Assembly (NCBI GenBank): GCA_032716605.1
Contig: CM064492.1
Span: 54,606,364 to 54,670,363, forward strand
Direction of reading: 5' to 3'
Length of the DNA: 64,000 bases
Origin: Paralithodes platypus
Taxonomy: Eukaryota > Arthropoda > Malacostraca > Decapoda > Lithodidae
Shown here: positions 27,477 to 36,586 of the stretch, one piece after another
How positions within the stretch are numbered: position 1 is the first letter of the stretch
How the letters are laid out: the number at the start of each line of letters is the position of its first letter
Program-made: the position numbers and the translations under genes
Notes under the pieces: model-generated
Seen by the model: only the letters and a program-made list of their open reading frames with translations
Database searches by the model: none
What the model was told of the DNA's origin: nothing

Positions 27477-29412
27477 TTCCTCCAGGTTTTTCCCCTTCTC
27501 TCCCGACCGCCTCCCCGAACGAGTGTTGAGGCTCACACAAGGGGCCCCTACCGGCTTCTTTTGCCCCCACTATCGGCAATGGCCTTGCCGATCGTGGGCG
27601 CGTCGGGTTGTGAAGCGGGGTCTGTCCTGGAGGTGGCGGTCAAGGCCTCCTCTCAGACGTCCTCCCCGACATCGGCACGTCTCTCCAGACGTGTCCAAAG
27701 TTATCGTGTCAATGCTCGAGAATGGGATTGTTCGGGAAGTCTCGCCGCTCAAGCGGGTCTTCCTCTCACGTGTGTTTCTGGTCCCGAAGAAGGACTGCGG
27801 GATGAGACCGGTGGTCGACCTGTCGTGCCTCAATTTGCATATCGTGAACGACCGCTTTCGGATGCTCACCATCAGTCAGGTGCGGTTGGCGCTCCGTCCC
27901 GGCTGCTGGGTGATATCCCTGGATCTCAAGGACGCATATTGGCATGTGCCGATTGCGCCTCGGTTCCAGTGCTATCTGGCGCTCCAGCTGCACGAAAGGG
28001 TGTTCACGGTCGACAGGCTGCCCTTCGGTCTCAATATCGCACCACGAGTCTTTACGAAACTCGTCAAGCAGGCTCTGACTCCCCTGCTCCGTCAGGGGAT
28101 TCAGATCCTGTTTTACTTGGACGATTGGCTCATCTCCGCAGACTCTCCCACTCAATGTGCACAACACACTCTCCTTGTCATCCAACACATCACACGTTTA
28201 GGTTTCAAGATCAACGTTCCCAAGTCGTGCCTCACCTCGTCGCAAGACGTGATGTGGGTGGGCCTGGACTGGGACATGGTGAGCGCGACCGTCAGACAGA
28301 GTCGGGTGAACGCATCGAAGATTCGAAGGAAACTTTTCGCTGCGTTGCACTCGGTCTCCATTACCAGGAAACTCTGGGACTCATTGATCGGGTCGCTCAA
28401 TTGGGCGTGTCTGACCATTCCCCTAGGGAGGCTCAGGATCAAACGCCTGATTCAATTGGGCAACAAGTCATTCCCACTGTTGCCTCCACATCGGCTTTGG
28501 CCGATTCCGCGCTCAATCCATTTGCTTTTGACACACTGGGTTGTTCGGGGCAAGCTCCCGAGAGCTGTGCCTTGGACTTCGCCCCCGCCGACCATCTGGA
28601 TAGACACCGATGCGTCGAGCGAGGTGGGATGGGGCTACCAGTCAAACATGGGTCACCAAAACCAAGGCAGGTGGTCAGGTCTCACTCACCTACACATAAA
28701 CGTCTTGGAACTGTTAGTCCCGTTGTTCTTCCTCCGGGATCATGGGCACGCCCTTATTGGCAGGTCGATGGCCTTCAGGATGGACAACATGACTGCAGTT
28801 CATTGCATACAGAAACAGGGCTCCTCCAGATCCGCGGTGCTTCAGGATCTGGCGGAGAAACTGTTTTTTCAGGCAGATCGTTACAACATTACACTGCATG
28901 CAACCTACCTGCCCGGGTCTGCCAACCTGTGGGCGGATGCTCTGTCTCGGGGACGGAGCACCCAGGTAGAATGGTAATTCAAACAAACCGTATTTGACGA
29001 CCTGGCAGCCTCCTGGGGTGTTCCGCAGGTAGACTTGTTCGCTTCTCACTAGACGTCCAAGTTGCCTGTGTTCCTGACCCGCTGGATTCGCACTCCAGCA
29101 GGGGGACCGGACGCTTTCAGCGAGGACTGGAACAGGTGGCAGTCACTGTACATGTTTCCGCCACCCGACGCACTTTTGATGTGCAAGGTCCTCCACAGGC
29201 TGAGAGAGTACCAGGGCAAAGTTTGGTTGATCGCGCCCTTATGGCCGGCCCAAGCCTGGTACGCTCAGCTGAAACGATGGTGCCCGGATCCCGTGCCCCT
29301 GTCGGTCTCAAACTTCCACTTGGGGTCGATTGGAGACCTAGGGACCTCGTTGGCATTCTCATCGTGGATGTTTGTGAGGCGGGGTGGCTCCCCTTGTTTG
29401 GACGATCATTAA
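27454..29412 (+). pseudogene. DIRS-D pol (RT, RNase H, methyltransferase-like), with stops
   Basis: RT, RNase H and the methyltransferase-like part are all present: RPVVDLSCLN, SLDLKDAYWHV, RLPFGLNIAPRVF, catalytic YLDDW, then IDTDASSEVGWG, ELLVPLFFL, RMDNMTAVH and LWADALSRG. The frame stops at 28975-28977 (TAA right after TQVEW, where DIRS-B reads VEWELKQP) and again at about 29050, then continues FLTRWIRTPAGGPDAF...MFPPPDALLM to 29412. It is therefore broken. The frame overlaps the end of gag and is in +1 relative to it, whereas DIRS-B pol is in -1. A one-base loss between 27470 and 27600 in this copy would explain the difference. The start given is the first ATG in frame in the overlap. 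Confidence 0.85.
27464..27470 (+). promoter_or_regulatory. A AAA AAC heptamer near the DIRS-D gag end
   Basis: Same phase in gag as in DIRS-B (tcA AAA AAC). Here the -1 frame closes after 21 further codons in this damaged copy, so frameshifting into pol is not possible as it stands. Confidence 0.55.
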
Positions 29413-30347
29413 CTGACAAATTCACTCTACATTGGACACCATCTACATGGAAGATATATGAATCTCACTGGCACAGCTTTACTTCTTGGTTACACACCTC
29501 TTCACTGACAACTCCATCAGTGGCGCTTGTTTTTCACTACCTCAATTATTTATTTGAGGAGCGTCGCTACATGTACAACACTATTAGGAACCACCTGTCT
29601 GCCATTCGTGAGCCTTTTGAGACCCTCACGGGGTTGGTCGTTCCTCAGAAAGAACTGGAGTTCTTCATGCGAGCCTGCTTTCGGGTCGGACCGCCCCGCG
29701 TCAGATTCCCCCTCAGTGGTCTCTGGCGGCGGCTCTCAATAGGCTCTCGTCTGCGGCCTACACTCTTCACCCCACACCTGACAGATTACTTGACAAGACA
29801 GTTTCTTCTAGCTTTAGCTACGGGTGAGAGGGTCTCAGAGTTGGCTGCCATGTCTCGGGCCCAGAACTGCTTGCGGTTTGCTCCCATCCTCGGGTCGGTA
29901 ACTTTGGCTCTGTCTGTTCATTTTCTTGCTAAGAACGAACGAGAGGCACACGTGTTTAAGCCTTTCACTGTCCCCGCTCTTAAGCGCGGCCATCGTAATC
30001 ACACGTTGTGCCCTGTTATTTCGCTTCATTCTTATGTTCATTCCACTGTGCCGGGGTCGCGGTTGGCGCTCTGGGTGGCGCCTAAGACCGGTAGGAGATT
30101 GACCAAACGTGCTGTGGGACTACGCCTGTGTCGCGTCATTAAGGATAGCAATCCTCTGGTTCGGAATTCGGCGCATGACATTAGGTCTTATGCGGCCATG
30201 CTCCGCTTCCTTCACAATCACTCCCTCAGGGACATTACTGACACAGGGCTGTGGTCTTCCCCCAGCACGTTCGTCTCCTCCTATCTGTCCATGTCCACGG
30301 ACAGGCCAGGGCGTCCTTGTGTTGCGTTGGGCCAAAGAGTTACTTAG
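29136..30347 (+). CDS. DIRS-D tyrosine recombinase
   Basis: About 403 residues with the catalytic residues of the family: Arg in LALATGERVSEL, His-x-x-Arg in SAHDIRSYAAM, Trp in LWSSPSTF and the nucleophile Tyr in FVSSYLSM. It is about 50% like the DIRS-B recombinase by eye. The frame has no stop from 28998, and 29136 is a GTG, so the real start is unsure; it could be entered by -1 frameshift from pol, which it overlaps, or at a later ATG. A G-run follows the stop at 30412-30429. The recombinase frame is intact although pol in the same copy is broken. Confidence 0.88.
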   Translation: MAVTVHVSATRRTFDVQGPPQAERVPGQSLVDRALMAGPSLVRSAETMVPGSRAPVGLKLPLGVDWRPRDLVGILIVDVCEAGWLPLFGRSLTDKFTLHWTPSTWKIYESHWHSFTSWLHTSSLTTPSVALVFHYLNYLFEERRYMYNTIRNHLSAIREPFETLTGLVVPQKELEFFMRACFRVGPPRVRFPLSGLWRRLSIGSRLRPTLFTPHLTDYLTRQFLLALATGERVSELAAMSRAQNCLRFAPILGSVTLALSVHFLAKNEREAHVFKPFTVPALKRGHRNHTLCPVISLHSYVHSTVPGSRLALWVAPKTGRRLTKRAVGLRLCRVIKDSNPLVRNSAHDIRSYAAMLRFLHNHSLRDITDTGLWSSPSTFVSSYLSMSTDRPGRPCVALGQRVT

Positions 30348-30411
30348 GGGTATTCCTCTATGCTTGTCCTTCCCCCTACTGTCTTTCTCCTATCCTGTCC
30401 GCTCCTATTTT

Positions 30412-30429
30412 GGGGGGAGGGGGGAGGGG
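30412..30429 (+). other. G-rich run after the DIRS-D YR stop
   Basis: GGGGGGAGGGGGGAGGGG starts 64 bases after the stop codon; counterpart of the G-runs after YR in B1, B2 and A2. Confidence 0.85.
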
Positions 30430-30444
30430 CTATGGGTTGCACAT

Positions 30445-30892
30445 TGGGAGGTTTGACGTACCTCCCAACCTACCAAATAGGAAAACCTACTATTTGGTAG
30501 TAGTCTTGGAAAATCCAACGTCAAGGCTATTAACTTAATTGCAATGACGACTTGTCTATTTTGACTGCTATGTCGTCATTCCAACCGCGGTTAAAAAGAA
30601 AACGTCTAGAGTCTACTCCTTATCTTGCTCTAGGAGACGTTGTACATTAACCAAAACTACCACCGAAGGTGAAAAAAGCATAGAAGAGAAGAAAATGGGG
30701 TTTACCTTAGTTACCGCTTAAGGCCCATCCCGTGTTCCGTCATGTGCAGATCCCTGTCGAATGTGCGCATGAGCGACCCTCTCTTGTCATCACATCTCAC
30801 GTCAGCAGAAGAACGCGGATGGGCAGGGGTCCGGCGTGAGGGAGGGTATTATGTACGTTGGATTTTCCAAGACTACTACCAAATAGTAGGTT
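30445..30892 (-). repeat. DIRS A2 right ITR, with extension and part of the ICR complement
   Basis: The extension TGGGAGGTTTGACGTACC (30445 on) is followed by the ITR (30492 to about 30790, inverted partner of about 48600-48901). Then comes the complement of the ITR start (30855-30883) up to CCAAATAGTAGGTT, where the LINE begins. Confidence 0.88.
30877..30892. repeat. 16-bp target duplication of the LINE, left copy
   Basis: TACCAAATAGTAGGTT. The right copy was split by DIRS B2 into TACCAAAT (32601-32608) and AGTAGGTT (41306-41313). Confidence 0.88.
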
Positions 30893-32600
30893 GTTGTTGT
30901 TGTTGTTCCCTAAGCTGCCTGGCCGAACAGCCCCGAGTCCCTGAGGAAGGCCATGGCCACGATCGGGCTTTCCCACAGAGCTCTCATTGAGTGTAGATTA
31001 TGTTGTTGGCGTAAGTGGTTGTGTGAAATGCAGTCTTCTATGATGTGTTTAATGGTATGGGGTGCTGTGTTACATCCCGGGCAGGCGTCAACAACGGAGT
31101 CATCCAGTCTCTTCTGATAGCTCAGGAGAGCTGGATGGTGTCCGCATCTCAGCCTGGCCAGGTGGACTCTGTCCTCGCGAGGGAGGGAGGATTCGGAAGG
31201 ATGGATTTCGGGAGGTCGTGCATGCAGCTGCGTGTTGTCTGTGAGTGAGTGGATGGATTGGCGAGAGATATGAGTATGGATGTGCTTCTGGAAGTTGGTT
31301 CGGGGTGGGCAGGGAGGGAGAGAGGACAATAATTGTGTGTGATACCGTGTGCTGGGTGTTGTTTTGATATTTCTTGGTGTCTGTGAGTGTGTTGCCATGT
31401 AGTTTAGTGGGTGGTCTTGGTTCGTGGAGGCTGCTGCCAGGAATTGAGTGCCTCTCATGTCCAGATGGTCTTTGACTTGAGGATTTTGGTTTCTTGATGT
31501 AGGTGATCTGTGGGTGCAGTAGCTGTGCAGCCTGTAATGATCTTCACGGCTTTGTTTTGAATAGTCTGTAAGGTCTTATGATCTGTTTCAGCTAGGTTAG
31601 AAGCCCAGGCTGGGCTTGCGTATTCCATCACTGATCTTATGTATTGTTTATATACTGTGGTGGTAGTTTCTTTGTTGTGTCCAAATTTTGTGTGAGCAAG
31701 TGACCTGAGGGCGTTAAGTCTGGGTGTCAGTTTCTTTTTAATATTTGTGGTGTGCTGTTTGAATGTCATATGAGTATCATATGTTACTCCTAGGATTTTG
31801 GGTATGTGTGTATGTGTTAGGGGTGTGTTGTTTATGGTGAGTTGAGGGATGTATTCGTGTTCACCTGTCCAGCTTGTGAGCAGGGTTGCGGTGGATTTGG
31901 CTGGGGCTAGATTAAGTCTGTTTGTAGTGCACCAGCCATGTAGTGTGTTGAGATAGGGTTGAAGGAGATCTGTTGCTCTTCTTGGGTCATGGTGTGTGCA
32001 TGTGAGTGTTATGTCATCTGCATAGGAGGCTAAGTTTATTTGGGGCGTATTGGGTGTAGTTATATCGTGCATGTACAGATTGAAGAGTGCGGGCGATAGG
32101 ACGGATCCTTGTGGGACTCCGTTTGGAAAGTTTCTGATTTTAGATGACTGACCGGCAAAAGATATGTGTGCACATCTGCCTGCTAGGAAGTTGGCCAGCC
32201 ACCATTTTGTGTTGTTGTGCATGTTTGTGTTGTAGATTTTGTTTGTTAGGTTGTGGCGGGGGATGGCATCGAAGGCTTTACTAATGTCGAGTGTGGCTAA
32301 TAGTGATCTGTGTGGTGGTCTAGCTGAGTTGATGCCGTCAAAAGCTCTTTGTGTAAGGTCTGTGAGAAGAGTGTTTGTGGAGTGCAGTGGCCTAAAGCCA
32401 TGTTGTGTTGGAGCTAGGGGTAGGTCGGGTGTAATTAGTTGTAATACTAGGCGTTCCATGACTTTGGAGGGGGAGCAAAGGAGTGTGATGGGGCGGTGCG
32501 AGGAGGGTAGCGTGGGGTCTTTGTTGGGTTTGGGGAATGTGATGATGATACCATGCTTCCAAATGTCTGGTATTGTGTTGTGTGAATAGCTGTAGTTTGA
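30893..32600 (-). mobile_element. 5'-truncated LINE in DIRS A2
   Basis: The minus-strand copy starts at its 3' tail, about five AAC repeats (30891-30908 complement), and ends at 32600 with a 16-bp target duplication on both sides. The ORF2 remnant covers RT to the C-terminus. The 5' part, including any endonuclease, is absent. Non-LTR insertion by target-primed reverse transcription explains the truncation, the tail and the duplication. Confidence 0.9.
30910..32600 (-). pseudogene. LINE reverse transcriptase, C-terminal two thirds, one frameshift
   Basis: RT motifs are clear: SSHRPITLLCSPSKVMERLV, GFRPLHSTNTLLTDL, ATLDISKAFDAIPRHNL, NGVPQGSVLSPALFNLYMHD, catalytic YADDITLT, PAKSTATLL and HIPKILGVTYD. 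The frame shifts at about 31455: the first part ends KSKTIWT and the second begins MRGTQFLAAAS, where an undisturbed frame would read VKDHLDMRGTQF. The end carries a zinc-knuckle-like CPGCNTAPHTIKHIIEDC. It looks like an I/Jockey-group element; clade not certain. Confidence 0.88.
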
Positions 32601-32608
32601 TACCAAAT

Positions 32609-33100
32609 TATAGGTTTGACTCCTGTAAGGAGATAAAGAAAACCTAATATTTAGTAGTGGCCCCGTAATCATTGACGAACATGCCTATTACATAAGGCAT
32701 CCTCTTCAAACACTAATCCGCCGTAGTTTGAATCTACCGCGCAGAGCATTTAAAAACTGAGGAGCCTTCATCATGAGCGCACGCGACCTCACTCATGGCT
32801 TCAGTCATTATGAATTGGGTTCTCACTACGAAAAAACTTCGTAAAAAATAAAAACAAAAACAAAATAAGAATAACTATCCAATAAGCTTTCCATCATATC
32901 GTGGATGTACTTGTGTGGATTTCTGACCAGACGCTGAATCAGGCATCATTCCTCCTTCACTGACATATCAAGTAAACCAAAATCCTTAATACATCAACGA
33001 ATGGGAAGGGGACGGTCGGGAGGGCCCCAGTCGTCAATGATTACGGGGCCACTACTAAATATTTGGTTTTCTTTATCTCCTTACAGGAGTCAAACCTATA
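32609..33100 (-). repeat. DIRS B2 right ITR with extension
   Basis: Extension TATAGGTTTGACTCC at 32609 repeats inverted just before 33100. ITR core about 32649-32958, partner about 40996-41305. Confidence 0.9.
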
Positions 33101-33180
33101 ATTTATTAGTGGCCCCGCCATCATTGACGAACATGCCTGATATCTAAGACTGGAGGGGGACATTCGTAATCATATCATAA
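33101..33180 (-). repeat. DIRS B2 ICR, left-end half
   Basis: ATTTATTAGTGGCCCCGCC: complement of the left end with one change (the left end has CCTCC). Non-coding sequence with no gene follows to 33651. Confidence 0.82.
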
Positions 33181-33651
33181 CTCTAGAAAAGCAGATAATA
33201 AAAACAACCACATAGTATTCTTACTTTTGAAAAATGTATTTAATACGGCGTAGGCCGGAAATATACAAGAAAAAGGGGTTCAGGCAGGTGCGTGCTTCAA
33301 AGAAGCCTGCCCGACAAAAATAGGTAACCCTGAAGATTCTGAACACAGATCTGTAGTTACAAAAGGCACCCCACTCAACGAGTGGTGACAAAAATAATAA
33401 GTTATAAGTTTATATGTGCACATCATAAACCCCAAAATACATGTGGAGATCAATTGCTAATGAACTCCATTGAACTAATGTTACATTGCTTTCGCAGCTA
33501 AAACTACTATAACAACACCGTTGTTTTGTACTAAACTTTGTACTAGCACAAATTCTCGCAGAGAAATTTTCATATCACATTTTAACCTTAAATTGTATCA
33601 CAGCTCTCATACTCCGGCGGGGTCTAGGGTGTCCTATGTCAACTGACTGCA

Positions 33652-33665
33652 CCCCCCCCCCCCCC
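33652..33665 (-). other. G-run after the B2 YR stop
   Basis: C14 on the plus strand, starting 36 bases after the YR stop on the sense strand. Confidence 0.88.
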
Positions 33666-33701
33666 TTCCTTGAAAATAAACATAAGTGACTGCAGGGCCA
33701 C

Positions 33702-35075
33702 CTAGACCCTCTGCCTTAAAGCTATACATGGTAAGGAAGGTTTGTCTAGAGCAACTGACAAGTATCTAGAGAGAAACGTATGATTAGACGCCCACAACTG
33801 TGTGGACGCAATATCTTCAACTGAAAAGTTTTTCAGGAAACGTAAAGAGGCCGCCCACTTGCGTAAATCGTGGGCCCTACCCACAACGCCGGGATTACTC
33901 TCTTTAATGACTTCTACCAGAAGAGAGGCTAATCGCCGTTTAAGTAAGCGTTTACCCGTACTCGCTACCCATAAAGCACCTTGGGGGTTATGAGGAGCTA
34001 TTCTCAAATATTTGGTTAGAGCTTGCACTGGACATAAATTATGATGCACCTTTCCCCTTTTTAACGCCGGCACCGTGAACTCAGAAAACACGTGTGCACT
34101 ATGCTCATTCTTGGCTACAAACGCCGGGGAGGGTGCAATGGAAATTGAATCATTAAGTCTACCAAACCTAAGACAATTAGGTGTGTTGCTCATCGCCGCC
34201 AGCTCAGACACTCTGTTTCCGGTGGCCAAAGCCAAAAGGAAAACTGCCTTCTTTAAGATTAAAGCAAAGTCTGCAGTATTTTGATACAGACGAGAATGAA
34301 GTAAAGACAAAGCTTTGTCCAGAGACCAAGTAGGCATGAGCTGACGGGGAGGTGGGCGGAGTTTAAAACACGCTCTCATAAATCCTGTTTCCTCCGCCAC
34401 CGGTATGGATAGACCTGTAAGGTCGAAAAAGGGCACTCTAATCGCAGTTAAGTGATTCTTCAAAGTAACCACAGATAAACGTTTCTGCTCAAACAGATAG
34501 TTCAAGTAATTAAAAACCAATGCCACTGAGGGTACAGTTTGTTCCGTTCTAACAATCCAAGAAGTAAAAGCTTTCCAATGAGATTGATATTGTCGCTTAG
34601 TAGACTGAGTATATTGATTGAGCAATTTATTGGTCACATCCCTACCGTATGGTGCTAGCCACTTGGCCTCCTGAATGTCCATAATGCAAAAGTCAACGAG
34701 GTCTCTAGGTTGCCAATCGTGTCTAAGTGGAAGTACCCGACCGGGAGCGATACCGGGTCCGGGCACCACATTATTAACTGCTGGTACCACACCTGCGCCG
34801 GCCACAGGGGCGCGATTAGCGAGACTAAGCCTCGATAAACTCGTAGTTTGTTCACTACGTGGCACATTAGTGACGCATCTGGCGGCGGAAACAGATAGAT
34901 GGAGCTCCATCTGTTCCAGTCTGTCACTAGGGCGTCTGGCCCCCCTGCCGGCGTTATCGCCCGGCGGGTGAGGTATAGAGGGAGCTTGTGAGTCTCCTCG
35001 GACGCAAAAAGATCCACTTGTGGATGGGAGAGCTCCGCAATCATTAGGTCGAAAATGGGTTGCTTGAGCTCCCAT
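33702..35075 (-). CDS. DIRS-B tyrosine recombinase (B2)
   Basis: Same length and catalytic residues as the B1 protein (RVSEL Arg, HDLR His and Arg, LWASN Trp, SRYLS Tyr). The ATG at 35073-35075 matches the B1 start. Unlike B1, the frame has no stop upstream: it stays open as far as 36509, under the whole of pol, giving a 935-codon frame. Differences from B1 are scattered substitutions such as LKNFSVEDI for LKFFSVEDI. Overlaps the end of pol. Intact. Confidence 0.94.
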   Translation of the reverse strand: MGAQATHFRPNDCGALPSTSGSFCVRGDSQAPSIPHPPGDNAGRGARRPSDRLEQMELHLSVSAARCVTNVPRSEQTTSLSRLSLANRAPVAGAGVVPAVNNVVPGPGIAPGRVLPLRHDWQPRDLVDFCIMDIQEAKWLAPYGRDVTNKLLNQYTQSTKRQYQSHWKAFTSWIVRTEQTVPSVALVFNYLNYLFEQKRLSVVTLKNHLTAIRVPFFDLTGLSIPVAEETGFMRACFKLRPPPRQLMPTWSLDKALSLLHSRLYQNTADFALILKKAVFLLALATGNRVSELAAMSNTPNCLRFGRLNDSISIAPSPAFVAKNEHSAHVFSEFTVPALKRGKVHHNLCPVQALTKYLRIAPHNPQGALWVASTGKRLLKRRLASLLVEVIKESNPGVVGRAHDLRKWAASLRFLKNFSVEDIASTQLWASNHTFLSRYLSVALDKPSLPCIALRQRV

Positions 35076-36586
35076 TCTACTGTCGTGCTCTGTCTCCGGG
35101 ACAGAGCGTCTGCCCAGACGTTCGCTACGCCTGGGAGATAAGATGCGTGAAGATAAATATCTAGACTGGTGGCTAGAACAAAAATCTCTTCCGACACGAG
35201 TAGCAACTTCCTTGACCTCGTTGACCCTTGTTTCTGAATACAGTGAACTGCATTCAGATTGTCCATTCTGAAGGCCACTGACTTGCCCCGTAACGCCGGG
35301 CCGTGAGCCTGAAGGAAATACAAGGGGACTAGTAACTCTTTGACATTTATGTGAGAGATTTCTAAGTGGGACCAAAGTCCCTGACCCTGGTGCCCCTGAT
35401 TTGACTGAAATCCCCACCCTATGGTGCCTGACGCATCCGTGTCTACCCATACCGTTGGAGGAGGAGAGGTCCATGACATGATTGAGTGCAATGTTTCCCT
35501 CTTCGCCCAGACCGCTAGTAAGGTGTGGATTAATTTTGGTATGGGCCATAATTTTCCCGCCGGTAAGAGTGGGAAATATTTGTTGCCTTCCAATATTAAT
35601 CGTTTTACTTTCAACCGGCCCAACTTGACAGTTAGCTGAATCCAGTTGAGAGAGCCGACCAGAGACTCCCAGACTCTTCGTGTCGTAGTCAGACTGTGAA
35701 GAAACCTGAACAGTTTCCTGCGAAACCTGTTGCGATTGTCCACACTCTGACTCAGAGTGAGAGCGGCGGTGTCCCAGACCAGCCCTATCCACTGAATTAC
35801 TCTTGAGGGAACAAGGTTTGACTTTACCAGATTTACCTTGAAGCCTAGAGTTTTGACATGATTTAAAATGATATTGACATGTTTTATGCATAATTGTTGT
35901 GTCTCTGCCACCACCAGCCAGTCGTCTAGATACCACAACACTCTGATTCCCTGTTTTAACAATGGCATCAGGGCTTGCCGGACTAGTTTCGTGAATAATC
36001 GAGGTGCTAGGTTCAAACCGAACGGCATCCTCTGAAAAACAAAATTTTGGTGCCTGATCCTCAAGGCCAGAAACCTTTGAAATCTTTTGTTGACCGACAC
36101 GTGCCAATAGGCGTCTGTCAGGTCTAGGGAACACATCCAGCCACCCGGCGGAAGTGTTAGCCTGATTTGATGAACTGTTAACATTCTGAAAGACTCGTTG
36201 TAAATGTGAAGATTCAGATACGACAGGTCTACGACCGGCCTCATCTGAACACTGTCCCGTTTGGGAACCAAAAACAGTTTTGACGTGAATACAGGGTAAT
36301 CTGGAGGTACCGGGATGATGACATTCTTGGCAATCATCTCCTGGACCAGCAACTCCACCTCTAATGAAACACAATTTGCCGTTGTCGGCTGACGTAAGCG
36401 AGGTCGCCGGAGCCACTGCCAAGTGATGCCTTTGCGTGCCACCATCCGTGCCCAGGTTTTTAACGGCCATGCTTGGTGACACGTTCGGAACGACCCAGTT
36501 AGCAGACAAGGGTTCGCCGGCTGTACTTCCCTCGGTTCCTCCGGCTCTAAGATAGGCACTGGGAGTGAGAAAGACTTTAGTTTTTT
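34655..36586 (-). CDS. DIRS-B pol: RT, RNase H, methyltransferase-like region (B2)
   Basis: Open from the slippery heptamer (36580-36586) to 34655, colinear with B1. Translation after the shift begins KKLKSFSLPVPILEPEEPREV and reaches RT without an ATG until MVARKG. RT YLDDW, RNase H VDTDAS, E in NVKELLVPL, MDN, ADALSR, and FPPPDASLM are all kept. The stretch between gag and the ATG is conserved in frame with B1, as expected if it is translated. Overlaps YR at its end. Intact. Confidence 0.93.
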   Translation of the reverse strand, partial: KKLKSFSLPVPILEPEEPREVQPANPCLLTGSFRTCHQAWPLKTWARMVARKGITWQWLRRPRLRQPTTANCVSLEVELLVQEMIAKNVIIPVPPDYPVFTSKLFLVPKRDSVQMRPVVDLSYLNLHIYNESFRMLTVHQIRLTLPPGGWMCSLDLTDAYWHVSVNKRFQRFLALRIRHQNFVFQRMPFGLNLAPRLFTKLVRQALMPLLKQGIRVLWYLDDWLVVAETQQLCIKHVNIILNHVKTLGFKVNLVKSNLVPSRVIQWIGLVWDTAALTLSQSVDNRNRFRRKLFRFLHSLTTTRRVWESLVGSLNWIQLTVKLGRLKVKRLILEGNKYFPLLPAGKLWPIPKLIHTLLAVWAKRETLHSIMSWTSPPPTVWVDTDASGTIGWGFQSNQGHQGQGLWSHLEISHINVKELLVPLYFLQAHGPALRGKSVAFRMDNLNAVHCIQKQGSTRSRKLLLVSEEIFVLATSLDIYLHASYLPGVANVWADALSRRQSTTVEWELKQPIFDLMIAELSHPQVDLFASEETHKLPLYLTRRAITPAGGPDALVTDWNRWSSIYLFPPPDASLMCHVVNKLRVYRGLVSLIAPLWPAQVWYQQLIMWCPDPVSLPVGYFHLDTIGNLETSLTFALWTFRRPSG

